Positions 7,467 to 15,477 of a stretch of DNA of 64,000 nt are shown here, piece by piece. The notes beneath the pieces are model-generated. The model was not told the DNA's origin and made no database searches. It saw nothing but the letters and a program-made list of their open reading frames with translations. Every line of letters starts with the position of its first letter. Position 1 is the first letter of the stretch. The position numbers were made by a program, and so were the translations under genes. The stretch is from NCBI RefSeq assembly GCF_028994775.1, contig NZ_JAJQMN010000003.1, positions 248,001 to 312,000 of the forward strand, written 5' to 3'. The DNA comes from Promicromonospora iranensis (lineage in GTDB: Bacteria; Actinomycetota; Actinomycetes; Actinomycetales; Cellulomonadaceae).

Positions 7467-10400
7467 TCAGCCCCGCGGCGTCACCTTCGCCGTCGCCTCC
7501 GAGACCGCGACGCCCGGGAACGCGCCCGGCCGCTGCGCGGTCACCCGCACAGACATCCGGTGCCCGACGTCGGCGCTCGTCAGGCGCAGCGTCTGGCGGG
7601 TCGCACCGTCCACCGGCTCACCGTCGCGGAGCCACTGGTAGCTGAACGCGACGTCGTCCTGGTCCCAGGTGCCGGGCGTCCCGGCGAGCGTCGCCCCGAC
7701 CGCCGTCCTGCCCCGCACCTTCGGCGTACGCAGTGCCTCGGGCTGGACGCCGTCGTAGGGCAGCGGGTCGACGCTGGTGAGTGTCGGCACCACCTTCTGC
7801 ATGAGGCCGTCGTCGCCGAAGGTCAGCCGGTCGATGGTGGTCTCACGGTGCGTGCCGTCGCCGCCCGGGATCCCGAACCGGTGGTAGGCGATGTACCACT
7901 CGTCGGTCCCCGGTACCTGCACGATCGAGCTGTGCCCGGTCCCGAGGATGCCCTGGCTCGGGTCCTTCTCCAGGATGACGCCGCGGTACGTCCACGGACC
8001 GTGGACGCTCGTGGCCGTGGCGTAGCCGACCCGGTAGTTCGGCGAACCGGTGTCGTCGATCGAGTAGGTCAGGTGGTAGAGCCCGTCGCGGTAGTTGAGG
8101 AAGAGGCCCTCGCGGAAGTCGTTCAAACCGCTGATCCGCCGGAGCGTGTCCTGCTTGATCGAGAGCATGTCGTCGCTCAGCTCGGCGTAGACCGGCCCGT
8201 TCGACGGCCCGCCGTTGCCCCAGAACAGGTAGTACTTGGCGGTCTCCGGGTCCTGGAACGCCGCCGGGTCGATCGCCTGGCCCGACGTGATCGCCTCGTT
8301 GCCCAGGACCATCGCCGTCGGCTGCGCGGTGAACGGGCCCTCGGGGCTGTCGGCCACGGCGACGCCCAGCGTCTTGCGGTTGTACGTCGGGTTGTGGCCC
8401 GAGAAGTAGAAGTAGTACTTCCCGTCCCGTTCGATGATGGTCGGCGCCCAGGCGTTGCCGCTCGCCCAGGGCACGTTGCCTCCTCCTCCGTCGAGGGTCA
8501 GGAACGGCTTCTCCGAACGCTCCCAGTCGGCCAGGTCCGTCGACTTCCAGACGTAGAAGTCCTTGCCGCCCCAGCCCGCGACGCCGTCGGTGGTCGCGTA
8601 GATGTAGTAGTGGTCGCCGAACTTCGCGATGTTGGGGTCGGCGTACAGGCCGGGCAGGACGGGCGACCGCATCTCCACGGCGCGCACCGTCCAGTCCCGG
8701 GTGGCGCCGTCCTGCGCGGTGACCGTGAACGTCCTCGCGGACGAGAGGTCCATCGGACCCGTCACGTCCGGCGCGATCGACGACGTGGACACGACCTCGA
8801 AGGCCGGCTCCAGCGCCGTCCGGTCGGTACCGGGCCGGACCGGCAGCGTCACGGTCGAGGTGGCGTCGTCGATCACCGCGGGGACCTTGAGGCTGTCGAG
8901 CTCCACCCCGGTGATGGCCGTCGGGTCCGCCCCGAGCTCGCGGACCTCGTCCGCCGACAGCGCGCGGTTGTAGATGCGGAAGTCCCGCACCTTGCCCTTG
9001 AGGTACCTGTCCGAGGCGTAGTTGGAGCGGCCGATGTAGTTGGCCGTCGTCCGGCCCTTGCCGATGTCGCCGGGCTTGATGGTGACGCCGGTCTTCTCGC
9101 CGACCTCGACGCCGTCGAGGTAGAGCGTGGCGGTCCCGTCCTGGAGCGTGTAGGTCAGCGTCTTCCACGCGCCGCGCGGCAGCGCGGAACCCGAAGCGAC
9201 GGTCTGCTCGGTGCTCCAGTTCCCGGTGGCGATCGAGGTCCGGTAGTTGTTGCCCGTGGTGAACAGGTAGCCGTTGCCGACACCGGCGCCGTCGGTGTTG
9301 CCGAGGCCCCAGATGAAGTACGGCGTGGCCTGGGCGGGATCGAGCCAGACCTTCGTCGACACGGTGATCGCGTCCAGCCCCGCCATCATGTCGTTCGGCA
9401 GCTTCACGTGGCCGTCGGTGCCGCCGAGGTTCAGCGCGCCGTCGGCGAACGTCGCGTCGCCGCTGACCGCGCCGTCGTACCCGTGGCCGGTGCTGTCGGT
9501 GGCGACGGAACCGCTGGTCTCGTCGAAGTCGTACTGCGCGACCAGACCGTTCTCGTCGGCGACGACGGGGGTGGGCTCCTCGGGGACCACTATGCCGTCG
9601 CGCAGCGCCGCGAGCTCCGCGGCCGTGACCGGGATGACTGTGCCGTGCCGCGGGCTGCCGGGCAGGTCGTACGACGGCGGGACCTGCCAGTCCGGGTTCT
9701 CCAGGTCCTCGGTGCCGAGCGGGATGTAGCCGCGGCCGCCGTACTCGTCGACGAACAGGTAGTAGGGCGAGCCGGACGTGTCGCCGGGGTTGGCCTCGAA
9801 GACCGTCGGGCCCTCGACGGCGGAGGTGCCGGCGTCGCGGCCGATGCAGCCGGCCATGAACTCCCACGACGGGTCGCCCGGCAGGTCCACGGCGGTCAGC
9901 GTCGGGGACTTCTCCTGGATGATGTCGGAGCAGCCCGTGCCGCCACCGCCCTCGTCCTTGGTGAAGCGGTAGTAGGTGTCGTTCTCCTTGATGACCGTGG
10001 AGTCGATCCGGGACTCACCGCGGTCCTGCCAGACCTTGGCCTCACTGAACGTCACGAAGTCGCGCGTGGTCGCGTAGAGCATCCGGTTGTACGCGCTGCC
10101 GGTGTGGTCCGGGTCGTCGGCCGCGTACAGCTTCGAGGCCCAGAACACCACGTACTGCCCGAGTGTCTCGTCCCAGTACGCCTCGGGCGCCCAGGTGTTG
10201 CCGGCGTTGTCCGGCGAGACCTTTACGTGCCGCTGCTCGGACCAGTTGGCCAGGTCCGTGGACTCCCAGATCTCCAGGTACTTGCTGCCCTGGCGCTGTG
10301 CGGCGTCCCAGTTGCCGTTGCGGCCGATCGACAGGTCGGTGGCGATCAGGAAGAAGCGGTCGCCCTCGGGCGAGCGGATCAGGAACGGGTCGCGGAGGCC

Positions 10401-11018
10401 GAGCGTGCCCTCCGCCGACTCGAGCGTCGGCTGCCCGCCGCCCAGTTCGTCCCACCGCAGCGCGTCGTTGCCGCGGCTCGCCGCGAAGTAGATCTTCTCG
10501 CCGGCGATCGAGTTGCCCGTGAAGTAGCTGAACGCGTAACCCTCGTACGGCGCGGCGGCCGGCTGCTCGCGCACGGTGAGCGGGATCTCCCGGGTGGCGG
10601 TCGCACCGCCGACGTCGGCGGTCGCGGTCAGGGTCACCCGGGCGTCCCCCGCGCCGTGCGCGGGACGGTGCACCACACCGTCGGTGGCGACGACGGCGGG
10701 GTCGGACGACGCCCAGGTGACCGTCGCGTCGTGCAGGCCGGACGTCGGCAGCGTGAGGTGCCCGCGCACGTCGTCCGCATGCACGATGCTCAGCGCGGCG
10801 GCAGCGGAATCGGCCTCCGCCTGGGTGGCGCCGTCGGCGGCGGTCGCGGTGACGGCGGTGGTGGTGCCGGACATCGTGGTCTCCAGCGCCGTCGCGGGCA
10901 CCCGCGCCCCCGTGGCGCTCGCGGGCAGGAACGGGATCAGGCTTCCGAGCAGAGCCGCGACAGCGCCGACGGCAACGGAGCGGAGAGGCAGGCGGGAACG
11001 TCTGGTGCTTCTTTGCAC
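7467..11018 (-). CDS. Secreted two-domain GH43 glycoside hydrolase with LamG and Ig-like modules
   Basis: This 1183-aa secreted protein acts on arabinose- or xylose-containing plant polysaccharide. The order is: signal peptide (1-36), Ig-like domain (~45-145), GH43-type five-blade propeller A (~155-480; candidate triad in LRDPFLI, RIDSTVIK and AVEGPTVFE), LamG/concanavalin-like domain (~495-690), a beta-sandwich linker, GH43 propeller B (~785-1090; D794 in YADPNIAKF, D917 in QAIDPAAF, E970 in FREGLFLNY), and a C-terminal Ig-like domain. The GTG start follows a GAGG Shine-Dalgarno. A LacI-type operator just upstream suggests sugar-responsive repression. Two propellers in one chain is uncommon; arabinofuranosidase or arabinanase activity is likely but not proven. 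Confidence 0.88.
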   Translation of the reverse strand: MQRSTRRSRLPLRSVAVGAVAALLGSLIPFLPASATGARVPATALETTMSGTTTAVTATAADGATQAEADSAAAALSIVHADDVRGHLTLPTSGLHDATVTWASSDPAVVATDGVVHRPAHGAGDARVTLTATADVGGATATREIPLTVREQPAAAPYEGYAFSYFTGNSIAGEKIYFAASRGNDALRWDELGGGQPTLESAEGTLGLRDPFLIRSPEGDRFFLIATDLSIGRNGNWDAAQRQGSKYLEIWESTDLANWSEQRHVKVSPDNAGNTWAPEAYWDETLGQYVVFWASKLYAADDPDHTGSAYNRMLYATTRDFVTFSEAKVWQDRGESRIDSTVIKENDTYYRFTKDEGGGGTGCSDIIQEKSPTLTAVDLPGDPSWEFMAGCIGRDAGTSAVEGPTVFEANPGDTSGSPYYLFVDEYGGRGYIPLGTEDLENPDWQVPPSYDLPGSPRHGTVIPVTAAELAALRDGIVVPEEPTPVVADENGLVAQYDFDETSGSVATDSTGHGYDGAVSGDATFADGALNLGGTDGHVKLPNDMMAGLDAITVSTKVWLDPAQATPYFIWGLGNTDGAGVGNGYLFTTGNNYRTSIATGNWSTEQTVASGSALPRGAWKTLTYTLQDGTATLYLDGVEVGEKTGVTIKPGDIGKGRTTANYIGRSNYASDRYLKGKVRDFRIYNRALSADEVRELGADPTAITGVELDSLKVPAVIDDATSTVTLPVRPGTDRTALEPAFEVVSTSSIAPDVTGPMDLSSARTFTVTAQDGATRDWTVRAVEMRSPVLPGLYADPNIAKFGDHYYIYATTDGVAGWGGKDFYVWKSTDLADWERSEKPFLTLDGGGGNVPWASGNAWAPTIIERDGKYYFYFSGHNPTYNRKTLGVAVADSPEGPFTAQPTAMVLGNEAITSGQAIDPAAFQDPETAKYYLFWGNGGPSNGPVYAELSDDMLSIKQDTLRRISGLNDFREGLFLNYRDGLYHLTYSIDDTGSPNYRVGYATATSVHGPWTYRGVILEKDPSQGILGTGHSSIVQVPGTDEWYIAYHRFGIPGGDGTHRETTIDRLTFGDDGLMQKVVPTLTSVDPLPYDGVQPEALRTPKVRGRTAVGATLAGTPGTWDQDDVAFSYQWLRDGEPVDGATRQTLRLTSADVGHRMSVRVTAQRPGAFPGVAVSEATAKVTPRG

Positions 11019-11034
11019 GGGGACCTCGCAAGAA

Positions 11035-11048
11035 TGTGAGCGTTAACA
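11035..11048 (-). promoter_or_regulatory. LacI-family operator upstream of the GH43 gene
   Basis: TGTGAGCGTTAACA is an imperfect dyad around a central CG, the form seen for LacI-family repressors that control glycoside hydrolase genes in actinobacteria. It begins 17 bp upstream of the GTG start. No lacI-type gene lies in the window. Confidence 0.6.
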
Positions 11049-11103
11049 GTCGCGCCATACGACCATCGCGAGATCGTCGTGTCAACCCGCCCCGGAAAAT
11101 TCC

Positions 11104-11134
11104 TTGGCGCTCTCCCGCGGCAGGCTCCTAGAGT
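11104..11134 (+). promoter_or_regulatory. Candidate promoter of the erm leader transcript
   Basis: TTGGCG (11104-11109) and TAGAGT (11129-11134) are separated by 19 bp. The predicted start point near 11141 falls just before the leader ATG at 11145, so the leader peptide would be translated from a nearly leaderless 5' end. This is an inference from hexamer similarity. Confidence 0.4.
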
Positions 11135-11144
11135 CGGCTCCGAT

Positions 11145-11180
11145 ATGAACGCAATGATCAGGCAGCGTTCCGCCCGCTAG
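11145..11180 (+). CDS. erm leader peptide (macrolide arrest peptide)
   Basis: An 11-codon ORF encodes MNAMIRQRSAR. It contains Arg-X-Arg at residues 6-8 (RQR). This is the same register as the RLR of the well-studied ErmD leader, where a macrolide-bound ribosome arrests at codon 7. The second half of the ORF is also the first arm of a hairpin (11165-11173), so a ribosome stalled at codon 7 would cover it. Translation has not been shown; the position, length, motif and overlap with the hairpin all fit an inducible erm leader. Confidence 0.7.
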   Translation: MNAMIRQRSAR

Positions 11181-11290
11181 CGGCGCGGAACGCACACCAC
11201 CACCCCAGCGCGTGCTCCGCGCCGCCGGCTCCCGCCGGGCGGCGCGTTTCGTGCTGCCCGGAACTCGAGTACCGACGACTTCCGGAGCAC
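11165..11290 (+). promoter_or_regulatory. Translational attenuator of erm (alternative hairpins)
   Basis: Mutually exclusive stems can be read directly. Arm 1 GCGTTCCGC (11165-11173) pairs with arm 2 GCGGAACGC (11185-11193). Extended arm 2 GCGGCGCGGA (11180-11189) pairs with arm 3 TCCGCGCCGC (11216-11225). Arm 3 CGCGCCGCC (11218-11226) pairs with arm 4 GGCGGCGCG (11238-11246). The Shine-Dalgarno region GGAGCAC (11284-11290) can pair with GTGCTCC (11212-11218) or be sequestered by GTGCTGCCCGGAA (11251-11263). Stalling on the leader would hide arm 1, favour 2:3 and release the erm ribosome site. The folding energies have not been computed. Confidence 0.65.
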
Positions 11291-11293
11291 ACC

Positions 11294-12157
11294 ATGTCGC
11301 GCAACCGTTCCTCACGCACCTATGCCCGAGACACCGCCCGCAACGCCGCCTCCCGTGGGGCCTCGCCCGATCGACGGGTCACCGCGGAGGCCGCCCACGA
11401 CCTGCCGGGCGGCGCCCACGAGCTGGGCCAGAACCTCCTGGTCGACCCGCAGGTCGTCCGCCGCGTCGTCGACCTCGTCCCCGATGTCGACCGGCCGCTG
11501 GTCGAGTGGGCGGCGGGACGTGGGGCGCTGACCCTGCCCCTGGCACGTCTGGGCCGTCCGCTCGAGGCGGTCGAGATCGACCCACGCTCCACCGGACGGC
11601 TGGGTCAGCTGGTCCCGGGCAACGTCACGGTGACGCGGGACGACATCCTGCGCCACGCACCGCCGTCGGACCCCCACGACCTCGTGTGCAACGTGCCGTT
11701 CCACCTGACCACGCCCGTGCTGCGGCGACTGTTCACGCTGACCGGCTGGCAGCGGGCCGTGCTGATCACGCAGTGGGAGGTCGCGCGCAAGAGGGCCGGC
11801 GTCGGCGGCGCCACTCTCCTGACCGCCCAGTGGTGGCCGTGGTTCTCGCCCCGCCTGGACCGCCGCGTCCCCGCCGCGGCGTTCCGGCCGCGGCCGAGCG
11901 TGGATGCGGGGCTGCTCGTCATCGACCGTCGTGCGGCACCCCTCCTGCCTCCGAGCGAACAACGCCGCTACCAGCGGTTCGTGTCCGCCGTGTTCAACGG
12001 TCGCGGCCGGGGACTGCACGAGATCCTCACGCGCCAGGGGCTCGCGCGGGACGACGCGCGGCGGTGGGCACGGGAGCACGGCGTCCGGCCGGGTGCGCTG
12101 CCCCGCGACCTGGACGCCCGCGCCTGGGTCGGGGTGTTTCGCCTGAGCAGGCGTTGA
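11294..12157 (+). CDS. erm: 23S rRNA (adenine-N6)-methyltransferase, Erm family
   Basis: This 287-aa SAM-dependent enzyme would methylate A2058 of 23S rRNA, giving MLSB-type macrolide resistance. It shows HELGQNLLVDPQVV at the N-terminus, SAM motif I VEWAAGRGALTLPLA, motif IV NVPFHLTTPVL (the N-x-P-F signature of Erm/KsgA enzymes) and the Erm-typical QWEVARKRAGVGGATLLTAQWWPWF. KsgA is less likely because of this last block and the short Arg-rich N-terminal tail. The Shine-Dalgarno CGGAG lies 6-7 nt before the ATG. An arrest-motif leader ORF and alternative hairpins upstream indicate inducible translation. Macrolide producers and soil actinobacteria commonly carry such genes natively. Confidence 0.93.
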   Translation: MSRNRSSRTYARDTARNAASRGASPDRRVTAEAAHDLPGGAHELGQNLLVDPQVVRRVVDLVPDVDRPLVEWAAGRGALTLPLARLGRPLEAVEIDPRSTGRLGQLVPGNVTVTRDDILRHAPPSDPHDLVCNVPFHLTTPVLRRLFTLTGWQRAVLITQWEVARKRAGVGGATLLTAQWWPWFSPRLDRRVPAAAFRPRPSVDAGLLVIDRRAAPLLPPSEQRRYQRFVSAVFNGRGRGLHEILTRQGLARDDARRWAREHGVRPGALPRDLDARAWVGVFRLSRR

Positions 12158-12212
12158 GCCGCCCCGGACCCATCACAGCACGCCCAGCGGATCGTCATGT
12201 CCGTGCTGTCGA

Positions 12213-12818
12213 ATGGTCCCCATGACACGGAGCACCCCTCATCGTCCTCGCCGTCGCTGGATCGTCGCCATCGCCTCGGTGGTCGGTGGGCTGGTCGTGC
12301 TCGGTGTGGCCGGCGAGCTCGTCCTGCGGGGCATCATCGACGACCGGATCGCGGCCACCGAGGCAGACCTCCCCCCGGGGGTCACCGTGACGCGCGACGA
12401 CACCCCCGCGCTCTGGCAGGTCGCGACCGGTCGGGCCACCGTGTCGGTGCGGGTCTCCCCCGAGGCCCTCACCGACACGGCGCGGTCCACGACGGACCTG
12501 CCGGAGCTCGAGGTCGCCGCGGAGTCCGGGAACCTGGTGGCGCAGGTGCCGCTCTCCATCGCGGGCAACGAGCAGACCGTGGACGTGCTCCTCTCGGTGG
12601 CGGCCGAGGGCGGTCAGGCCGTCCTGCGCGCGGACACCGTGCGGTTCGGCGGGCTGACCCTCCCCGTCTCCGTGCTGGCGGATCAGCTCGACAACCCCGA
12701 CCTGGACCGGCTGGCGGAGGGCGTGACCTTCCCGGAGGGGCAGGACGACGTGACGATCTCTTCGGCACGCGCGACCGACGACGGGCTGGAGCTCGGGGCC
12801 GAGGTGACGATGTGGTGA
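12213..12818 (+). CDS. LmeA-like (DUF2993) phospholipid-binding protein
   Basis: This 201-aa protein has a short basic N-terminus and one TM or signal anchor (WIVAIASVVGGLVVLGVAGELVLRGII). A ~160-residue beta-rich DUF2993 domain follows, typical of actinobacterial LmeA, a periplasmic phospholipid-binding protein linked to mannan/lipomannan assembly in mycobacteria. No catalytic motif is seen. ATG 12213 or ATG 12222 could be the start; neither has a clear Shine-Dalgarno. It follows erm on the same strand after 55 bp but is functionally unrelated. Confidence 0.75.
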   Translation: MVPMTRSTPHRPRRRWIVAIASVVGGLVVLGVAGELVLRGIIDDRIAATEADLPPGVTVTRDDTPALWQVATGRATVSVRVSPEALTDTARSTTDLPELEVAAESGNLVAQVPLSIAGNEQTVDVLLSVAAEGGQAVLRADTVRFGGLTLPVSVLADQLDNPDLDRLAEGVTFPEGQDDVTISSARATDDGLELGAEVTMW

Positions 12819-12858
12819 GCCTTCCCGGCTGACCGGACACACGTGCCAGACTGCCCAT

Positions 12859-13266
12859 ATGGGTCGACGGACAGTGATCGTGGTCATCGCAGTGCTCGGC
12901 ACCGTTCCCGTGCTCAGCGGGCTGCTCGGCATCGTGGGTGGCCCGGCGGCCCTGCCCGACGGCGAGGCGGTGAACGCCACGGTCGACAGCGAGTACCGGT
13001 TCACCAACGTGTTCTGGCTCGCCGCGGGACTGCTGCTCTGGTGGAGCCTGCGCCGGCCCCGGGAGCGGGCTGCCGTGACACGGGTGATCCTCGCGATCGC
13101 GTCGCTCGGCGCCGTCCCGCGGCTCGTCTCGGTCGCGGTGACGGGCTGGCCGCACCCGGTGTTCATCGGAGCGCTGGTGCTCGAGCTGGTCGTGGTGCCG
13201 CTCGTGATCTGGTGGCACGTCCGGACGTTCCCGCGGTCGGCCGAGCCGGAACCCCGCCGAGCATGA
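12859..13266 (+). CDS. DUF4345-type small membrane protein
   Basis: This 135-aa protein has four predicted helices: residues ~5-25 (VIVVIAVLGTVPVLSGLLGIV), ~53-66, ~75-98 and ~105-125. The segment with an extracellular acidic loop (VDSEYRFTNVFWLAAGLLLWW) matches DUF4345 proteins. Function unknown. The start sits 6 nt after CAGACT, consistent with leaderless expression. The end overlaps the next gene by 4 bp (ATGA), so the two are translationally coupled. Confidence 0.75.
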   Translation: MGRRTVIVVIAVLGTVPVLSGLLGIVGGPAALPDGEAVNATVDSEYRFTNVFWLAAGLLLWWSLRRPRERAAVTRVILAIASLGAVPRLVSVAVTGWPHPVFIGALVLELVVVPLVIWWHVRTFPRSAEPEPRRA

Positions 13267-13994
13267 CCTCGGTCGCCGGAACCATCCGGTTCGCCGTCGC
13301 CCGTGTCTCCGACGAGCTCGGGGAGGACCTTGAGGTCCAGGTCTTCGTGGACGACATCGAGATGACGTCCCGTGGCGCCGGGCTCGGCATGTCGCCGTTC
13401 GGGCTGCTCCTCCCGGAGAACCGGCTCGTCGCCACGGCCGAACCCCGCGTCGTGCCGATCGCCCGCTGCACGTGCGGCACCTACGGGTGCGGCGTCACCG
13501 ACGTCCAGATCCGGCGGGAGGGCCACGTCGTGCACTGGGACTGGCTCCACGCGACCCCGGTCGATCACGGGGCGACGTTCGACGCGGCGGCGTACGACGC
13601 CGAGGTCGCGCGCATCGGCGCCGACCACACCTGGGAGCGACCGGAGGACACCGCGGAACGCCTGATCCTCACCGGCGTCGACCACGCGTGGCTCGCCGCC
13701 GAGGGCTTGCGGCTGCAGTTCGCCCGGCCGGTCTTCGACGACCCGTCGACCTACCGCGTCGTGCTGCGGACGACGGACCCCGGGTATCAGGTGTTTCTCC
13801 GCTTCCCGCTCCGCGGCCGCTCCCCGGTCGAGGTGGTCGACGAGGCGCTCAAGACGCTCCGCACGCCCCCGGCGAGCTGGCCGGCGACGTTCAGCCCGAT
13901 GTCGACGGCGGCGGTGGTGGCCGGCCCGCCCGCGATCGCGGGTCGGCGCTGGCGACAGGAACACTTTCTCCGCCGCCGCGGTAGGAAGGGCTGA
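13263..13994 (+). CDS. Conserved actinobacterial protein with CxCGxxGC motif
   Basis: This 243-aa soluble protein has no signal peptide or TM and I do not recognise a characterised family. Its most notable feature is RCTCGTYGCG near residues 75-85, a compact three-Cys cluster that could bind zinc. It is followed by alternating hydrophobic and acidic strands, and a basic C-terminus (RRWRQEHFLRRRGRKG). The start ATG overlaps the stop of the DUF4345 gene, implying co-translation. A role in a membrane-associated complex with that protein is only a guess. Confidence 0.75.
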   Translation: MTSVAGTIRFAVARVSDELGEDLEVQVFVDDIEMTSRGAGLGMSPFGLLLPENRLVATAEPRVVPIARCTCGTYGCGVTDVQIRREGHVVHWDWLHATPVDHGATFDAAAYDAEVARIGADHTWERPEDTAERLILTGVDHAWLAAEGLRLQFARPVFDDPSTYRVVLRTTDPGYQVFLRFPLRGRSPVEVVDEALKTLRTPPASWPATFSPMSTAAVVAGPPAIAGRRWRQEHFLRRRGRKG

Positions 13995-14019
13995 CGGGGG
14001 CTCGGTGAGCCAACCGGAG

Positions 14020-14062
14020 CCGTGTTGCCGAGAGCAGACGTTGTCTACGGAGGGCAACACGG
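14020..14062. terminator. Hairpin between convergent genes
   Basis: CCGTGTTGCC (14020-14029) pairs perfectly with GGCAACACGG (14053-14062). The intervening 23 nt contains a small inner stem, AGAC/GTCT. It lies between the CxCG gene and the NTF2-like gene, which converge, and fits a bidirectional terminator. The remaining 85 bp up to 14147 shows nothing else recognisable. Confidence 0.6.
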
Positions 14063-14147
14063 TCCGCGGACTACCTGCTTGCCCCTGGCGAGCGGAGCGA
14101 CGGCCCGTACCGGCTCACCCTGTGCGCCCGGCGCACCAAGACCGGCG

Positions 14148-14489
14148 TCAGCTGAGCACCAGGCTCGCGATCTTCCCGTCGCGCAGCACGAACTTGAACG
14201 GCCCGGTCCCGTTGAACCGGTTGCTCGTCACCTTGATGTTCGCGGTGTACTCGCCGTGGGCGGAGCCAGGCAGCACGGAGATCAGCTCGAACTGGCTCTG
14301 CATGCCGATGTTGTCGGTCTCGTTCCAGCTCCGGACGCCGTCGGGGCCGTGGAACTCGCGTCCCCAGTCGTTCAGGTACGCGTCGTCCGCGAAGGTGGCC
14401 ACGAAACGTTCGGTGTCGGCCGCGTTGGTGGCGTCGATGAACTCCTGGATGACGGGCGGGACCACGGCGGGCGGATCGTTGACAGCCAT
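14148..14489 (-). CDS. NTF2-like/SnoaL-fold protein
   Basis: This 113-aa protein has the nuclear-transport-factor-2 cone fold: helix IQEFIDATNAADTERFVATFADDAYLNDWGREFHGPDGVRSWNE, then strands ISVLPGSAHGEYTANIKVTSN and the terminal FVLRDGKIASLVLS. Such proteins act as ketosteroid-isomerase-like enzymes or ligand binders; no catalytic pair is clear here. The start at 14489 is chosen because a GGAGG Shine-Dalgarno lies 5-6 nt upstream; a longer in-frame start at 14531 lacks one. Confidence 0.8.
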   Translation of the reverse strand: MAVNDPPAVVPPVIQEFIDATNAADTERFVATFADDAYLNDWGREFHGPDGVRSWNETDNIGMQSQFELISVLPGSAHGEYTANIKVTSNRFNGTGPFKFVLRDGKIASLVLS

Positions 14490-14679
14490 GCAAACCTCCA
14501 AGGCACTCGGTCTCCTCGACCATAAGCACACTTGGCTCCGTCAGCCAGGGATCGGCGGTCCTCCCGAACTCTAAACGTTTCAACAGGTAGTTTTCGCCCG
14601 CTCAGCCTCCGCACAGTGTTCCTGCACGCGCCGTGGCGGGCTCCGCCAGGCGCACTCGCCCGAGCACCTGGAGGAACCC

Positions 14680-15477
14680 ATGTCCGTCCGTGCGCACAAG
14701 CGCAGTCTCACGCTCGCCATCACCGCGGCACTGGTCGCCCCGTTCGCCATGGTGGCCGCGGTCACCGCGGACACCATCACGGCGGCACCGGCGTCCGCAC
14801 ACGGTTCCGTGACTGACCCGCCCACCCGTAACTACGGGTGCCTCGAGCGCTGGGGCAGCGATCACCAGAACCCCGACATGGACGAGCTCGACCCGATGTG
14901 CTGGGGCGCGTGGCAGCACGACCCCAACGCCATGTGGAACTGGAACGGCCTCTACCGGGAGAACGTGGGCGGCAACCACGAGGGCGTCATCCCGAACGGG
15001 CAGCTCTGCTCCGGCGGCCGCACCCAGTCGCCGCGGTACGACTACATGGACACCCCTGGTGAGTGGATCGCCAAGGACGTCCCGCAGCAGTTCCACCTCA
15101 CCCTGACCGACCAGGCCCGGCACGGCGCCGACTACCTGCGCATCTACGTCTCCGAGCCCGGCTTCGACCCGACGACGGAAGCGCTCGGCTGGGACGACGT
15201 CGAGCTGGTCAAGGTGACCGGCTCGTACCCGGCGCAGGGCACGTACGAGACCGACGTCGACCTGTCCGGCCGCAGCGGCCGGGCGGTGCTGTACACGATC
15301 TGGCAGGCCTCCCACCTGGACCAGCCCTACTACCTGTGCTCGGACATCAACATCGGCGGCAGTGGGGCCGAGACCGGGACCGGGTCCGAGTCCGAGTCCG
15401 AGTCCGAGTCGGTCGTCAGGACAAAGGTGGCGACGACGGCGGCCGCCGCCTGCCGTCTCGGCCAGTACGCCATCTGA
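14680..15477 (+). CDS. AA10 lytic polysaccharide monooxygenase, secreted
   Basis: This 265-aa secreted copper enzyme would oxidatively cleave chitin or cellulose. The signal peptide ends APASA before H41, which becomes the N-terminal His of the mature protein. With H148 (QARHGADYLRIYVS) it forms the copper-binding histidine brace. The segments RNYGCLERWG, DPMCWGAWQHDPNAMWNWNGLYRENV and IWQASHLDQPYYLCSDINIG match the Streptomyces LPMO10B-like clade. No carbohydrate-binding module is present. Instead a Ser-Glu repeat tail (GSESESESES) and ~21 unrelated residues end the protein. A good GGAGG Shine-Dalgarno precedes the ATG. Confidence 0.93.
   Translation: MSVRAHKRSLTLAITAALVAPFAMVAAVTADTITAAPASAHGSVTDPPTRNYGCLERWGSDHQNPDMDELDPMCWGAWQHDPNAMWNWNGLYRENVGGNHEGVIPNGQLCSGGRTQSPRYDYMDTPGEWIAKDVPQQFHLTLTDQARHGADYLRIYVSEPGFDPTTEALGWDDVELVKVTGSYPAQGTYETDVDLSGRSGRAVLYTIWQASHLDQPYYLCSDINIGGSGAETGTGSESESESESVVRTKVATTAAAACRLGQYAI
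15385..15408 (+). repeat. (TCCGAG)x4 in-frame hexanucleotide repeat
   Basis: Four perfect copies of TCCGAG encode the Ser-Glu repeat tail of the LPMO. Copy-number change would lengthen or shorten the tail by two residues without shifting frame. Confidence 0.9.

Noticed and set aside
7560-11039. Long uninterrupted reading frame opposite the GH43 gene
   Set aside because: It is a high-GC antisense shadow, rich in Arg/Val/Gly/Pro, with no recognisable domain; the minus-strand GH43 frame is unambiguous.
11294-12157. KsgA/RsmA housekeeping 16S dimethyltransferase
   Set aside because: The QWEVARKRAG...QWWPWF block, the short basic N-terminus and the arrest-leader attenuator all point to Erm.
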